Assembly (NCBI GenBank): GCA_016763335.1
Contig: JAESUD010000202.1
Span: 1-6,614, forward strand
DNA length: 6,614 bases
Direction: 5' to 3'
Source of the DNA: Emcibacteraceae bacterium
Lineage (GTDB): Bacteria > Pseudomonadota > Alphaproteobacteria > Sphingomonadales > Emcibacteraceae
Under the pieces are notes generated by a model. That model was not told where the DNA came from, did no database searches, and saw nothing but the letters and a program-made list of their open reading frames with translations. How positions within the stretch are numbered: the stretch's first letter is position 1; every line of letters starts with the position of its first letter. A program made the position numbers and the translations under genes. Positions 1-6,208 of the stretch are shown here, one piece after another.

Positions 1-2
1 AC

Positions 3-110
3 GCCTTGTGTATCTCACAGCCTGCACTGTCTAATCAGATCAAACAGTTGGAAGATGAACTCGGCACTAAGTTATTTAACCGAGTGGGCTACGATCATAA
101 GCGCCTGTGA
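3..110 (+). pseudogene. LysR-type regulator remnant (part of the helix-turn-helix only)
   Basis: Reading from base 3 gives 35 residues and then TGA at 108-110. The stretch ISQPALSNQIKQLEDELG followed by TKLFNR is the recognition helix and wing region typical of LysR-family regulators. The match holds to about base 85-90. The following residues (YDHKRL, then stop) do not look like the usual LysR continuation, in which a beta strand and an LTxxG motif come next. The effector-binding domain, about 220 residues in an intact protein, is absent. The 5' part lies outside the window, so its start and promoter cannot be seen. The next gene begins inside this remnant in another frame, which points to a deletion or recombination joint, or to a chimeric assembly. 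The family call is secure; which LysR protein it came from cannot be said. Confidence 0.75.
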
Positions 111-642
111 TGGCGGCGTATCCGTGCCTGAGATGACAGAAAACCTTGACCTAAAAGCGCTTAATAAAATGCAACTTGATTTGGTTGGGGATATTGCCGA
201 CACCATTATTCCTGATACAGCCACACCGGGCGCTAAGGCGGTAAATGTTCATTATTTAGTTGATGAACTGGCGGCAAACTGGATGACAGCGGATGAACGG
301 TCTGGATTTTTAAGCGACCTTACAGCACTGGATGAGGGCATAAAAAAACAACATGGTAAAAGCTTTTCTGAACTTGATCTTGCAGCGCGTGGTGCGGTGC
401 TTGATCAGCTTGGCGTAGAAATGAAGGCAGCGGGGCAAGGGAGAAGCGGCCTTGGTGATATAACAAATTCAGATGATAATAACGGCAGAAAACATATCTA
501 CCGCGCGTTACGCGAGCTAATTATTTTTGGTTATTATACTTCCGAAGTGGGTGCAAGCGAAGAGCTGGCCTATGATGCGATACCGGGTGAATATCATGGC
601 TGTATCCCCTTTGCCGATGTTGGTAAAGCTTGGTCAATATAG
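55..642 (+). CDS. Small subunit of FAD-dependent sugar/polyol dehydrogenase (gluconate 2-dehydrogenase subunit 3 family), 5' end replaced
   Basis: The 195-residue product matches the small-subunit family that partners GMC flavoproteins and, in studied members, helps export or mature the large subunit. Family marks are IADTIIPDTATPGA (residues 47-60) and the C-terminal block ELIIFGYYTSEVGA (154-167), followed by YDAIPGEYHGCIPFADVG. Homology seems to begin near SACDGG (residues 16-21), which resembles the end of the Tat-type signal peptide usual in this family. The residues before it come from the LysR remnant read out of frame. The twin-arginine motif and hydrophobic core are therefore missing. 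The frame stays open upstream to the window edge. ATG at 55 has only GGAAG immediately next to it, so this start is a default choice. The stop lies 9 bases before the large-subunit gene. The family is clear; whether the shortened protein is made or works is doubtful. Confidence 0.8.
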   Translation: MNSALSYLTEWATIISACDGGVSVPEMTENLDLKALNKMQLDLVGDIADTIIPDTATPGAKAVNVHYLVDELAANWMTADERSGFLSDLTALDEGIKKQHGKSFSELDLAARGAVLDQLGVEMKAAGQGRSGLGDITNSDDNNGRKHIYRALRELIIFGYYTSEVGASEELAYDAIPGEYHGCIPFADVGKAWSI

Positions 643-647
643 GGGGG
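642..647 (+). promoter_or_regulatory. G-run ribosome binding site of the GMC gene
   Basis: Six consecutive G at 642-647 begin at the last base of the upstream stop codon (TAG, 640-642) and sit four bases before the ATG at 652. This fixes the start of the large subunit and fits an operon with the small subunit. Confidence 0.6.
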
Positions 648-651
648 TATT

Positions 652-2349
652 ATGGCAGAAGAATTTGATGCAATCGTTGTTGGTTCCGGAATATCCGGTG
701 GATGGGCCGCAAAAGAATTTACTGAAAAGGGCTTGAAAACATTACTTCTTGACCGTGGGCGTCAGGTGACGCATCGGGAAGATTACCCGACAGAAGGCGT
801 GCCGCCGTGGGAACTTCCCAATAATGGCCGTGTGTCGAAAGAAGAACTTAATAAAGATTATGAAATTCAGAAGCTGGCCTTTTTGCAGGAAAGTAATAAA
901 CATTTCTTTGTGAAAGACAGTGAACATGGTTACGAGCAGCCGGATGATAAAATGTTTACCTGGATCAGGGGTTATCAGCTTGGTGGACGTTCGTTGGTTT
1001 GGGGTAAACAATGCTATCGCTGGAGCGAGATGGATTTTAATTCCAATAAAAGTGACGGAAACGGCGTCGATTGGCCCATCCGTTATGATGATATTTCGTC
1101 CTGGTATGATTATGTTGAAAAATTTGCCGGAATTTCAGGATCAATGGAAGGTATCGAAACTTTGCCGGATGGTGTTTTTCAGCCGCCCATGGAAATGTCT
1201 TGTGTTGAACAGGAAATGAAAAAGCGCTTTGATGAAATTTATGACGACCGCCATTTTATCATTGGTCGTTGTGCTCACCTTACGGAACCAACCGAGGAAC
1301 AAATAAGTCTTGGTCGCGGCGCTTGCCAATATCGCAATGAATGCCAAAAAGGCTGTTCATTCGGGGCGTATTTTTCTAGCCAGTCCGCAACCCTTCCTGC
1401 GGCTGAGCGCACAGGAAACCTGACAACGATAACGGATGCAATCGGCCATAGCGTGGTTTATGATGCAAATAGCGGCAAAGCGACCGGCGTGCGTGTTATT
1501 GATGCGAAAACCAAAGAGGTCAAAATATATACAGGGAAAGTTATTTTCCTTTGTGCCTCAACCATTGGCTCAACCCAAATAATGCTTAATTCCGTGTCGA
1601 AGACTTTTCAAAACGGCATGGCAAATGGTAGCGGTGCTTTAGGTCATTATCTGATGGATCATATATATCAGGCGGGCGCGAGCGGCCGTATGCCGGGCTA
1701 TGAAGATACCTATGAATATGGTCGTCGTCCAAACGAAATATATATTCCACGTTTTCGTAATTTAAACGGTGATAAGCAGGAAAATTTCGTGCGCGGTCAT
1801 GGTTATCAAGGCAGCGCACACCGCGTTAGCTGGAGCCGGGGTAATGATGAAACCGGTTATGGTGTTGATTTCAAGAATGAACTTCAAAAGCCGGGCGCTT
1901 GGTATTTCAGAATGACCGGATTTGGTGAAATGCTGCCAAGATATGAAAACCATATCAGCGTCGATCATAATGACCTTGACCAGTGGGGCGTGCCAAAACT
2001 CCATATTGATTGCGCCTTTAGTGAAAATGAGCTTAACCTGCAAAAAGATATTGCTGCTGAGGGTGAAAAAATGCTTAAGGCGATGGGTTTAGAGGATGTG
2101 ACGTCATGGGTCGGTGACGCTATGCCGGGATTGTGTATTCATGAAATGGGAACGGCGCGAATGGGGCGTGATCCCGCGACGAGCATTCTTAATTCGCATA
2201 ATCAAGCCCATGAGGTTTCAAATTTATTTATCACCGATGGATCGTGTATGACATCAACGGCCAATCAAAACCCGTCACTGACATATATGGCATTAACGGC
2301 GCGGGCGGTTGATTATGCGGTTACACAAATGAAAGCTGGTACACTATAA
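652..2349 (+). CDS. GMC-family FAD oxidoreductase, large (catalytic) subunit of a two-subunit dehydrogenase
   Basis: The 565-residue flavoprotein probably oxidises a sugar, sugar acid or glycoside hydroxyl. The FAD Rossmann motif GSGISG is at residues 11-16, with the acidic end of the second strand at D34 (LLLDRG). The GMC signature GYQLGGRSLVWG is at 107-118. The C-terminal domain has HEMGTARMG, with the likely catalytic H497, and NQNPSLT, with N540 as the likely partner. Cysteines C225, C231 and C235, in CQYRNECQKGC, lie where the FAD glucose dehydrogenase of Burkholderia carries a 3Fe-4S cluster, so an iron-sulfur relay is possible. There is no signal peptide; related large subunits are exported with the Tat-bearing small subunit encoded just upstream. 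No cytochrome c subunit gene follows. Glucoside 3-dehydrogenases (LacA type) and gluconate 2-dehydrogenases are the closest studied groups I can name; the substrate is not determinable here. Confidence 0.9.
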   Translation: MAEEFDAIVVGSGISGGWAAKEFTEKGLKTLLLDRGRQVTHREDYPTEGVPPWELPNNGRVSKEELNKDYEIQKLAFLQESNKHFFVKDSEHGYEQPDDKMFTWIRGYQLGGRSLVWGKQCYRWSEMDFNSNKSDGNGVDWPIRYDDISSWYDYVEKFAGISGSMEGIETLPDGVFQPPMEMSCVEQEMKKRFDEIYDDRHFIIGRCAHLTEPTEEQISLGRGACQYRNECQKGCSFGAYFSSQSATLPAAERTGNLTTITDAIGHSVVYDANSGKATGVRVIDAKTKEVKIYTGKVIFLCASTIGSTQIMLNSVSKTFQNGMANGSGALGHYLMDHIYQAGASGRMPGYEDTYEYGRRPNEIYIPRFRNLNGDKQENFVRGHGYQGSAHRVSWSRGNDETGYGVDFKNELQKPGAWYFRMTGFGEMLPRYENHISVDHNDLDQWGVPKLHIDCAFSENELNLQKDIAAEGEKMLKAMGLEDVTSWVGDAMPGLCIHEMGTARMGRDPATSILNSHNQAHEVSNLFITDGSCMTSTANQNPSLTYMALTARAVDYAVTQMKAGTL

Positions 2350-2376
2350 GGCGCGTTTTATTTTAGCGCCTTATAG
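2344..2376. terminator. Perfect 11-bp hairpin between convergent genes, candidate bidirectional terminator
   Basis: CTATAAGGCGC (2344-2354) pairs without mismatch with GCGCCTTATAG (2366-2376) around an 11-base T-rich loop. The TAA stop of the GMC gene lies inside the left arm. The hairpin sits between two converging genes, where a terminator is expected. A clear T-run does not follow on either strand, so intrinsic termination is likely but not certain. Confidence 0.55.
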
Positions 2377-2395
2377 GTTCTAATGCTAAAAAATG

Positions 2396-3076
2396 TTATG
2401 TCAGGTCATTCTCAAAAAATGTTGGGTTTCTGCCGCCAATAACAATGTCAAATTTATAGCCACAGTCAAATTCATCGCCCTCAATATCATATTGCTTGCC
2501 GATATTCTGTTCGAAATTATCGCCCATCAAAATACGCATCGGGTCTCTATCATTATGAGGGTCATTTTTGAAATACATTTGGGTAATCAGGCGTGATGAA
2601 CCACCACGGATCGAGAAGTGAATGTGCTTTGGACGCCAGCGACTGATATCCGGTAAGGCGAGATATTGGCCCGGTCGTACGGTCCAAAATTCATAATTGC
2701 CGTCATCATCGCTGATCATACGGCCAGTGCCGAGGAAGTTTGGGTCAAGCTGTAACCCTGAAAAATCTTCGATATGGGTATAGCGACCATATTTATTGGC
2801 ATTCCATACTTCAATCATGGAATTTTTAATCGGCCTGCCATATTGATCGGTTATTTTTCCGGTTATTTTAATATAATCGCCGTCTGCTTGTGGTCTGCCC
2901 GGGGTCAGTCTGGTCATGTCAGCTTCTGAGCCAAGAACACTGAAGTCATAAGGGGCGTATGGAACAAAAGAGGCTCTTGCCGCTTCGGGTATCAGATGAA
3001 GCGGATGGCGAGGTGTTCTTTTTTCCGAAGTAAGATCAGTGGGCCCGATCTGAAGGGTGCGTCCATATTTTGTCAT
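2396..3076 (-). CDS. pcaH: Intradiol ring-cleavage dioxygenase, beta (iron-binding) subunit, protocatechuate 3,4-dioxygenase family
   Basis: This is the catalytic subunit of a non-haem Fe(III) dioxygenase that opens a catechol ring between its two hydroxyls; family members act in the beta-ketoadipate pathway in the cytoplasm. I take ATG at 3076 as the start (226 residues): AGGA at 3086-3083 lies six bases ahead. An in-frame TTG at 3082 would add two residues but would have no spacing to that site. All four iron ligands are visible: Y99 (GRYTH), Y138 (RPGQY), H151 and H153 (RPKHIHF). R148, Q166 and Y168 match other core residues of the classical enzyme. The protein ends in the family-typical FENDLT. 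The AGGA overlaps the stop of the alpha gene, so the two are probably coupled. Two pocket residues differ from the Pseudomonas putida enzyme as I recall it: Asp14 in place of Tyr24 and Ala140 in place of Trp149. The substrate may therefore not be protocatechuate itself, and the symbol marks family membership only. Confidence 0.9.
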   Translation of the reverse strand: MTKYGRTLQIGPTDLTSEKRTPRHPLHLIPEAARASFVPYAPYDFSVLGSEADMTRLTPGRPQADGDYIKITGKITDQYGRPIKNSMIEVWNANKYGRYTHIEDFSGLQLDPNFLGTGRMISDDDGNYEFWTVRPGQYLALPDISRWRPKHIHFSIRGGSSRLITQMYFKNDPHNDRDPMRILMGDNFEQNIGKQYDIEGDEFDCGYKFDIVIGGRNPTFFENDLT

Positions 3077-3084
3077 GGTCAATC

Positions 3085-3705
3085 CTAACTTAAAAGGTCA
3101 TCAAAGAACGGCGTTTCATTTTCGCCGGACATGTTGATTTCAATATTATAAATGGTGGTTCCGTCGTCTGCTCTGGTCATAGCTTTTAACAAAAGTCTTT
3201 TACGCATTTCTTTGGGAATGGAAAGCAAAAGAGGATCAGTTTCATTGCTTTCTTCCCCGTCAAAAAATAACTGCGTGACCAGACGCATAATACCGTCCGA
3301 GAAAATAGTCAGTGTAATATTTGGTGCTCTTGGCATATCAAGGTCATTATTAACACCGGGTTTTATGGTGGTAAGTTTGAAATTTCCGTCCATAGTGCGG
3401 TGGCGGGCATATCCAGTAAACCATGGGTCAATTTTATCGTTATTTTCCTCGTCCGGTGAACGGTATATACCATGCTCATTGGCTTGCCAAAATTCAAGCA
3501 GGCATCCATGGGCAAGTGAGCCGTTTTTATCTTTTATGCATCCTTTGATAATGATTTTCTCGCCCGTCGCTTTATGGACGATACCGCTATGGATTTTAAT
3601 CATGTTCATATTATCATTATCACATAGTGAAATGGGATAATATGGCCCGAGCGTGTCTTCATTGGTTAATTTTAGTTGGTTGATTTTTCTATCGGAATGT
3701 GGCAT
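3085..3705 (-). CDS. pcaG: Intradiol dioxygenase alpha subunit, protocatechuate 3,4-dioxygenase family
   Basis: This 206-residue protein is the structural partner of the iron-binding subunit; in known enzymes each active site lies at the alpha-beta interface. TLGPYYP (residues 18-24) corresponds to the TAGPY segment that lines the active site in the classical alpha subunit. LEFWQANEHGIY (70-81), TTIKPGV (112-118) and the near-terminal GENETPFFDD (194-203) fit the family, and there are no iron ligands, as expected for alpha. AAGGA at 3716-3712 lies six bases before ATG at 3705. The gene comes first in the pair, whereas the usual order is beta then alpha (pcaHG). Asp137, in FSDGI, occupies the place of Arg133 of the P. 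putida alpha subunit (FARGI in my recollection). It is divergent from an IclR regulator gene, which probably controls it. Confidence 0.87.
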   Translation of the reverse strand: MPHSDRKINQLKLTNEDTLGPYYPISLCDNDNMNMIKIHSGIVHKATGEKIIIKGCIKDKNGSLAHGCLLEFWQANEHGIYRSPDEENNDKIDPWFTGYARHRTMDGNFKLTTIKPGVNNDLDMPRAPNITLTIFSDGIMRLVTQLFFDGEESNETDPLLLSIPKEMRKRLLLKAMTRADDGTTIYNIEINMSGENETPFFDDLLS

Positions 3706-3718
3706 CCCTAGTCCTTAA

Positions 3719-3734
3719 GTTTTGTATATAAAAC
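3719..3734. promoter_or_regulatory. Candidate operator 1: 16-bp inverted repeat GTTTTGTATATAAAAC
   Basis: Seven of eight base pairs are symmetric; only 3724/3729 mismatch. It is centred between the divergent genes and could be a site for the adjacent IclR-family protein, whose relatives bind short palindromes. AT-rich sequence makes chance symmetry more likely, so confidence is moderate. Confidence 0.4.
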
Positions 3735-3735
3735 A

Positions 3736-3751
3736 ATTTTAATGATAAAAT
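3736..3751. promoter_or_regulatory. Candidate operator 2: ATTTTA-N4-TAAAAT inverted repeat
   Basis: The perfect 6-bp arms with a four-base spacer form a second 16-bp repeat, one base after the first, with centres 17 bp apart. The right arm coincides with a possible -10 box of the regulator gene, which would suit autoregulation. Both repeats share TTTT and AAAA arms in the same places. Confidence 0.35.
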
Positions 3752-3760
3752 GAGTGTCTA

Positions 3761-4552
3761 ATGTCAGAAATTCTACATAAGAATCATGATCGGTATTTCG
3801 TTCCGGGGCTGGCCAGAGGGCTTGGTGTGCTTGAGATAATCGCGAAGGCTAACGAGCCACTTACCATTGCTGAGATCGGTAAAAAACTTGGCGTTTCCCG
3901 ATCTTCTGCTTTTAGGATTACATATACGCTTAAACATTTGGGTTATCTTACGACGGATAAGGGGGATAAGCTTTATGGGCTTGGCCCGAGGGTCCTCGAA
4001 CTTGGTTTTTCCTATCTTAACAGACAGGGTATTATTAAAATTGCCAAGCCGCATCTTGAAAAATTGCGTGATCAAACCGAGGTTTCCAGTCATCTTGTTA
4101 TCCGTGATGGTAAAGAAGTTCTTTATCTGGATAACATTATATCCAAATCGTCTTTTGTTAGCAATATCTCTACGGGAGAAAGAAGACCTATTTATGCCAG
4201 TGTTCTTGGCTGGCTTCTTTTGAATGACATGAATGAAGATGAAATTCATGAACTTTTGCAAGGTGAAAACTTTACTAGCCTTACGGAACATACCCCGAAA
4301 AATACTGATGAACTGTTGATCCGGGTTAATGAAACAAAAGAACGGGGATATGTCGTATCGCGTGGTTTTGTTCAGCGCGGTGGGTCGACTATTAGCGCGC
4401 CGATTTTTGATGAAACGGGTAAAGTCGTTGCTGCCATTGATATTTCCGGTCCGGACAGCGGGTTTGATTTTGAAAAAATGGACAGCCTTTACGTTCCGGC
4501 GGTGGTGGACGCGGCGCATATTATCTCTAAAAGTCTGGGTTCCCGGGATTAA
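3761..4552 (+). CDS. IclR-family transcriptional regulator, probable controller of the divergent dioxygenase genes
   Basis: The 263-residue length is standard for the family. The N-terminal winged helix-turn-helix spans about residues 15-75: LTIAEIGKKLGVSRSSAFR (34-52) holds the two helices, followed by TLKHLGYLTTD. A linker helix leads to the IclR ligand-binding domain (about 90-260), with GERRPIYASVLGWLLL (139-154) and GYVVSRGFVQRGG (196-208) leading into ISAPIFDETGKVVAAIDISG. These are the conserved effector-domain blocks. Several aromatic-pathway regulators (PcaR, PcaU, PobR) belong to this family, and the divergent position makes an aromatic or ring-cleavage product a plausible effector (inference). 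A weak GAG at 3752-3754 precedes the ATG. The gene ends only 4 bases from the converging BKACE gene, with no room for a separate terminator. Confidence 0.9.
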   Translation: MSEILHKNHDRYFVPGLARGLGVLEIIAKANEPLTIAEIGKKLGVSRSSAFRITYTLKHLGYLTTDKGDKLYGLGPRVLELGFSYLNRQGIIKIAKPHLEKLRDQTEVSSHLVIRDGKEVLYLDNIISKSSFVSNISTGERRPIYASVLGWLLLNDMNEDEIHELLQGENFTSLTEHTPKNTDELLIRVNETKERGYVVSRGFVQRGGSTISAPIFDETGKVVAAIDISGPDSGFDFEKMDSLYVPAVVDAAHIISKSLGSRD

Positions 4553-4556
4553 CATC

Positions 4557-5426
4557 TTAAAGTCCAAGTATCTCTCTGGCGTCATTAGTGGATGCTATAG
4601 ATCCACCAAGGTCATGTAAAATTCGCACGGCTTTTTCAACCAACTGGGCATTTCCTGTGCATAATTCGCCTTTTTTAATATATAGATTATCTTCCATACC
4701 GACCCGGACATGCCCGCCCATGACATAGGCCTGCGCAAGCATCGGATATTCCATTCTAGCAATGCCAAATGCCGCCCAGACAGAATTTTCCGGTAATTGT
4801 GATTTCATATACATCATGGTTTCTGAATTGGCAGGTGCACCAAAACGAACTCCCATAACCATTTGCACCATAACAGGTGTCTTAATCACACCTTCGGCGA
4901 TAAAGTGATTAAGCAAATGAAGGTCACTGCTATTGAAAACTTCAATTTCCGGTTTTACCCCGGCGGCATAAATGCGTTCTGCCATAATCTTTAAATTTTC
5001 AGGGCTGTTAATCACAGCCGCTTGCCCTGACCACATGGTGTTAAGGTCGAGCGTGCATATTTCCGGTTTCAATTTTTCAACATGTGACACCCGCAGTTCT
5101 GGACGACATAAGGTTGAATTTTCAGCGGCAATTTTTGGGTTGTCTTTTGATGGTACAAAACGGCCACCTTCACCAGTGGTCAGGTTTATAATCACATCGG
5201 TGTTTTTTTCACGAATGCGGCTAAACATTTCATCATATAAGGCGAAGTCCATCGAGCCTTTACCAGTTTCAGGGTCGCGTACATGTAAATGAACGATTGA
5301 CGCACCAGCCGATGCGGCCTCAAGCGCGGCATTCGCAATTTCCATTGGTGTGATTGGTAATCCTGGGTGCATATCCCGGCTGGTCAGGTTGCCTGTGACG
5401 GCGCATGTGATAATGGTTTTAGTCAT
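4557..5426 (-). CDS. Beta-keto acid cleavage enzyme (BKACE, DUF849 / Kce family)
   Basis: Members of this family split a beta-keto acid using acetyl-CoA, giving acetoacetate and a shortened acyl-CoA, with a zinc ion in a TIM-barrel active site. The 289-residue length is typical. H46 and H48 in SIVHLHVRD and E245 in GGHVRVGMEDN match the zinc ligands His46, His48 and Glu230 of Kce; R241 and D246 next to it fit the catalytic Arg and Asp. LPITPMEIA (23-31), LDLNTM (126-131) and KPEIEVF (158-164) are also family blocks. Annotation pipelines usually name such proteins 3-keto-5-aminohexanoate cleavage enzyme, but that substrate is not shown by the sequence. The start ATG overlaps the TGA of the aminotransferase gene (ATGA), and AAGG at 5437-5434 lies seven bases ahead. 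Possible substrates are beta-ketoadipate (from the ring-cleavage route) or a beta-keto acid made by the coupled aminotransferase; neither is proven. Confidence 0.9.
   Translation of the reverse strand: MTKTIITCAVTGNLTSRDMHPGLPITPMEIANAALEAASAGASIVHLHVRDPETGKGSMDFALYDEMFSRIREKNTDVIINLTTGEGGRFVPSKDNPKIAAENSTLCRPELRVSHVEKLKPEICTLDLNTMWSGQAAVINSPENLKIMAERIYAAGVKPEIEVFNSSDLHLLNHFIAEGVIKTPVMVQMVMGVRFGAPANSETMMYMKSQLPENSVWAAFGIARMEYPMLAQAYVMGGHVRVGMEDNLYIKKGELCTGNAQLVEKAVRILHDLGGSIASTNDAREILGL
5423..5426 (-). other. ATGA stop-start overlap coupling aminotransferase and BKACE
   Basis: The TGA of the aminotransferase (5425-5423) and the ATG of the BKACE (5426-5424) share bases. This indicates one transcript and probably coupled translation, and supports a shared pathway. 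Confidence 0.8.
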
Positions 5427-6208
5427 GATATAACCTTATCTAATTGATTTTGAAGGCATTTTTTAGTGGTGCTAACGATAAACTCAAGTTCATCATCGCT
5501 AACGGCGTATGGTGGGGCGAGCAGGATATGATCACCGGATATGCCGTCAACACATCCTTGCGATGGATAACTGAGCATGCCATTTTCGAGAATATCCGAT
5601 TTGATTTTTCCTGCAAGGTTAAGCTCAAACGGGAAGGGTTCTTTGGTTATTTTATCTTTAACTATTTCAAGCCCCCAGAATAACCCGCGTCCACGAATGT
5701 CACCAATGTTTGGATGATTTTCAAATTCAGCTCTTAGCATATTTTCCAGTTTTTTACCTTGAACATGAACGGAATCGAGCAGTTGATCTTCTTCAATAAC
5801 TTTCAACACGGCAAGGGCGCCAGCGCAAGCAACAGCATGGCTCATATAAGTATGACCGTTCCAAAGGGTTCCACTGCCTTCTATAATGGCATTGATTATT
5901 TTTTCATTTGCCATGACGGAAGCGATGGGTTGATAACCGGCGCCTAACCCTTTGGCAATGGTGATAATGTCGGGGCAGGCATCTTCTGCTTCCATGGCAA
6001 ATAAATATCCGGTTCTTCCCATGCCACACATCACTTCATCAGCAATGAAAAGTACGCCATATTGGTCACAAATTTCGCGAATTCTCTTGAAATAACCAGG
6101 GGCAGCAGGCTCGGCACCTAACGATGCGCCAGAGACCGGTTCTGCGAAAAAGGCCGCGACATTTTCCGCGCCTAACTCAAGAATTTTATCTTCTAGAGTA
6201 TTTGCCAT
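5423..6208 (-). CDS. Class III PLP aminotransferase, C-terminal two-thirds (separated by frameshift)
   Basis: This frame holds the large domain of a class III (omega/BioA-like) aminotransferase. NVAAFFAEPVSGASLGA (16-32) precedes LFIADEVMCGMGRTG (53-67), in which D57 should contact the pyridine nitrogen of PLP. TIAKGLGAGY (83-92) contains the Schiff-base lysine K86. GHTYMSHAVACAGALAVL (118-135) supplies the phosphate-side threonine T120 from the partner subunit. The first ATG (6208) is internal to the family fold: the frame is open upstream to 6244 and encodes SELEFGLR just before it, so this is not a natural start. The rest of the protein lies in the frame entered at the window edge, and one base of shift in the A-run at 6246-6240 joins them. 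The substrate is unknown; a beta- or omega-amino acid is plausible because a BKACE gene follows with a 4-base overlap. Confidence 0.87.
   Translation of the reverse strand: MANTLEDKILELGAENVAAFFAEPVSGASLGAEPAAPGYFKRIREICDQYGVLFIADEVMCGMGRTGYLFAMEAEDACPDIITIAKGLGAGYQPIASVMANEKIINAIIEGSGTLWNGHTYMSHAVACAGALAVLKVIEEDQLLDSVHVQGKKLENMLRAEFENHPNIGDIRGRGLFWGLEIVKDKITKEPFPFELNLAGKIKSDILENGMLSYPSQGCVDGISGDHILLAPPYAVSDDELEFIVSTTKKCLQNQLDKVIS

Larger units (their letters stand above)
3706..3760. promoter_or_regulatory. Divergent promoter region between dioxygenase operon and IclR regulator
   Basis: These 55 AT-rich bases must hold promoters for both directions. TAAAAT at 3746-3751 is a possible -10 box for the plus-strand regulator gene and TATAAA at 3727-3732 is another, but neither has a convincing -35 box. 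The region is so short that a regulator bound at its centre would affect both transcripts. Confidence 0.55.

Noticed and set aside
55..2349. Three-subunit gluconate 2-dehydrogenase operon with a cytochrome c subunit
   Set aside because: Only the small and flavoprotein subunits are present. The next genes are on the opposite strand and no CxxCH haem motif was seen.
3077..3082. TTG at 3082 as start of the beta subunit
   Set aside because: The AGGA ribosome site would touch the start codon directly, whereas ATG at 3076 has normal six-base spacing.
3152..3640. Open plus-strand frame of about 160 codons opposite the dioxygenase alpha gene
   Set aside because: Composition is serine- and hydrophobic-rich without a domain, and the minus strand encodes a clear alpha subunit with a good ribosome site.
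3773..4585. Long open minus-strand frame (about 270 codons) opposite the IclR gene
   Set aside because: It is rich in Lys, Arg, Phe and Asn with no recognisable motif, while the plus strand carries a complete IclR protein with all family blocks. It is an antisense shadow.
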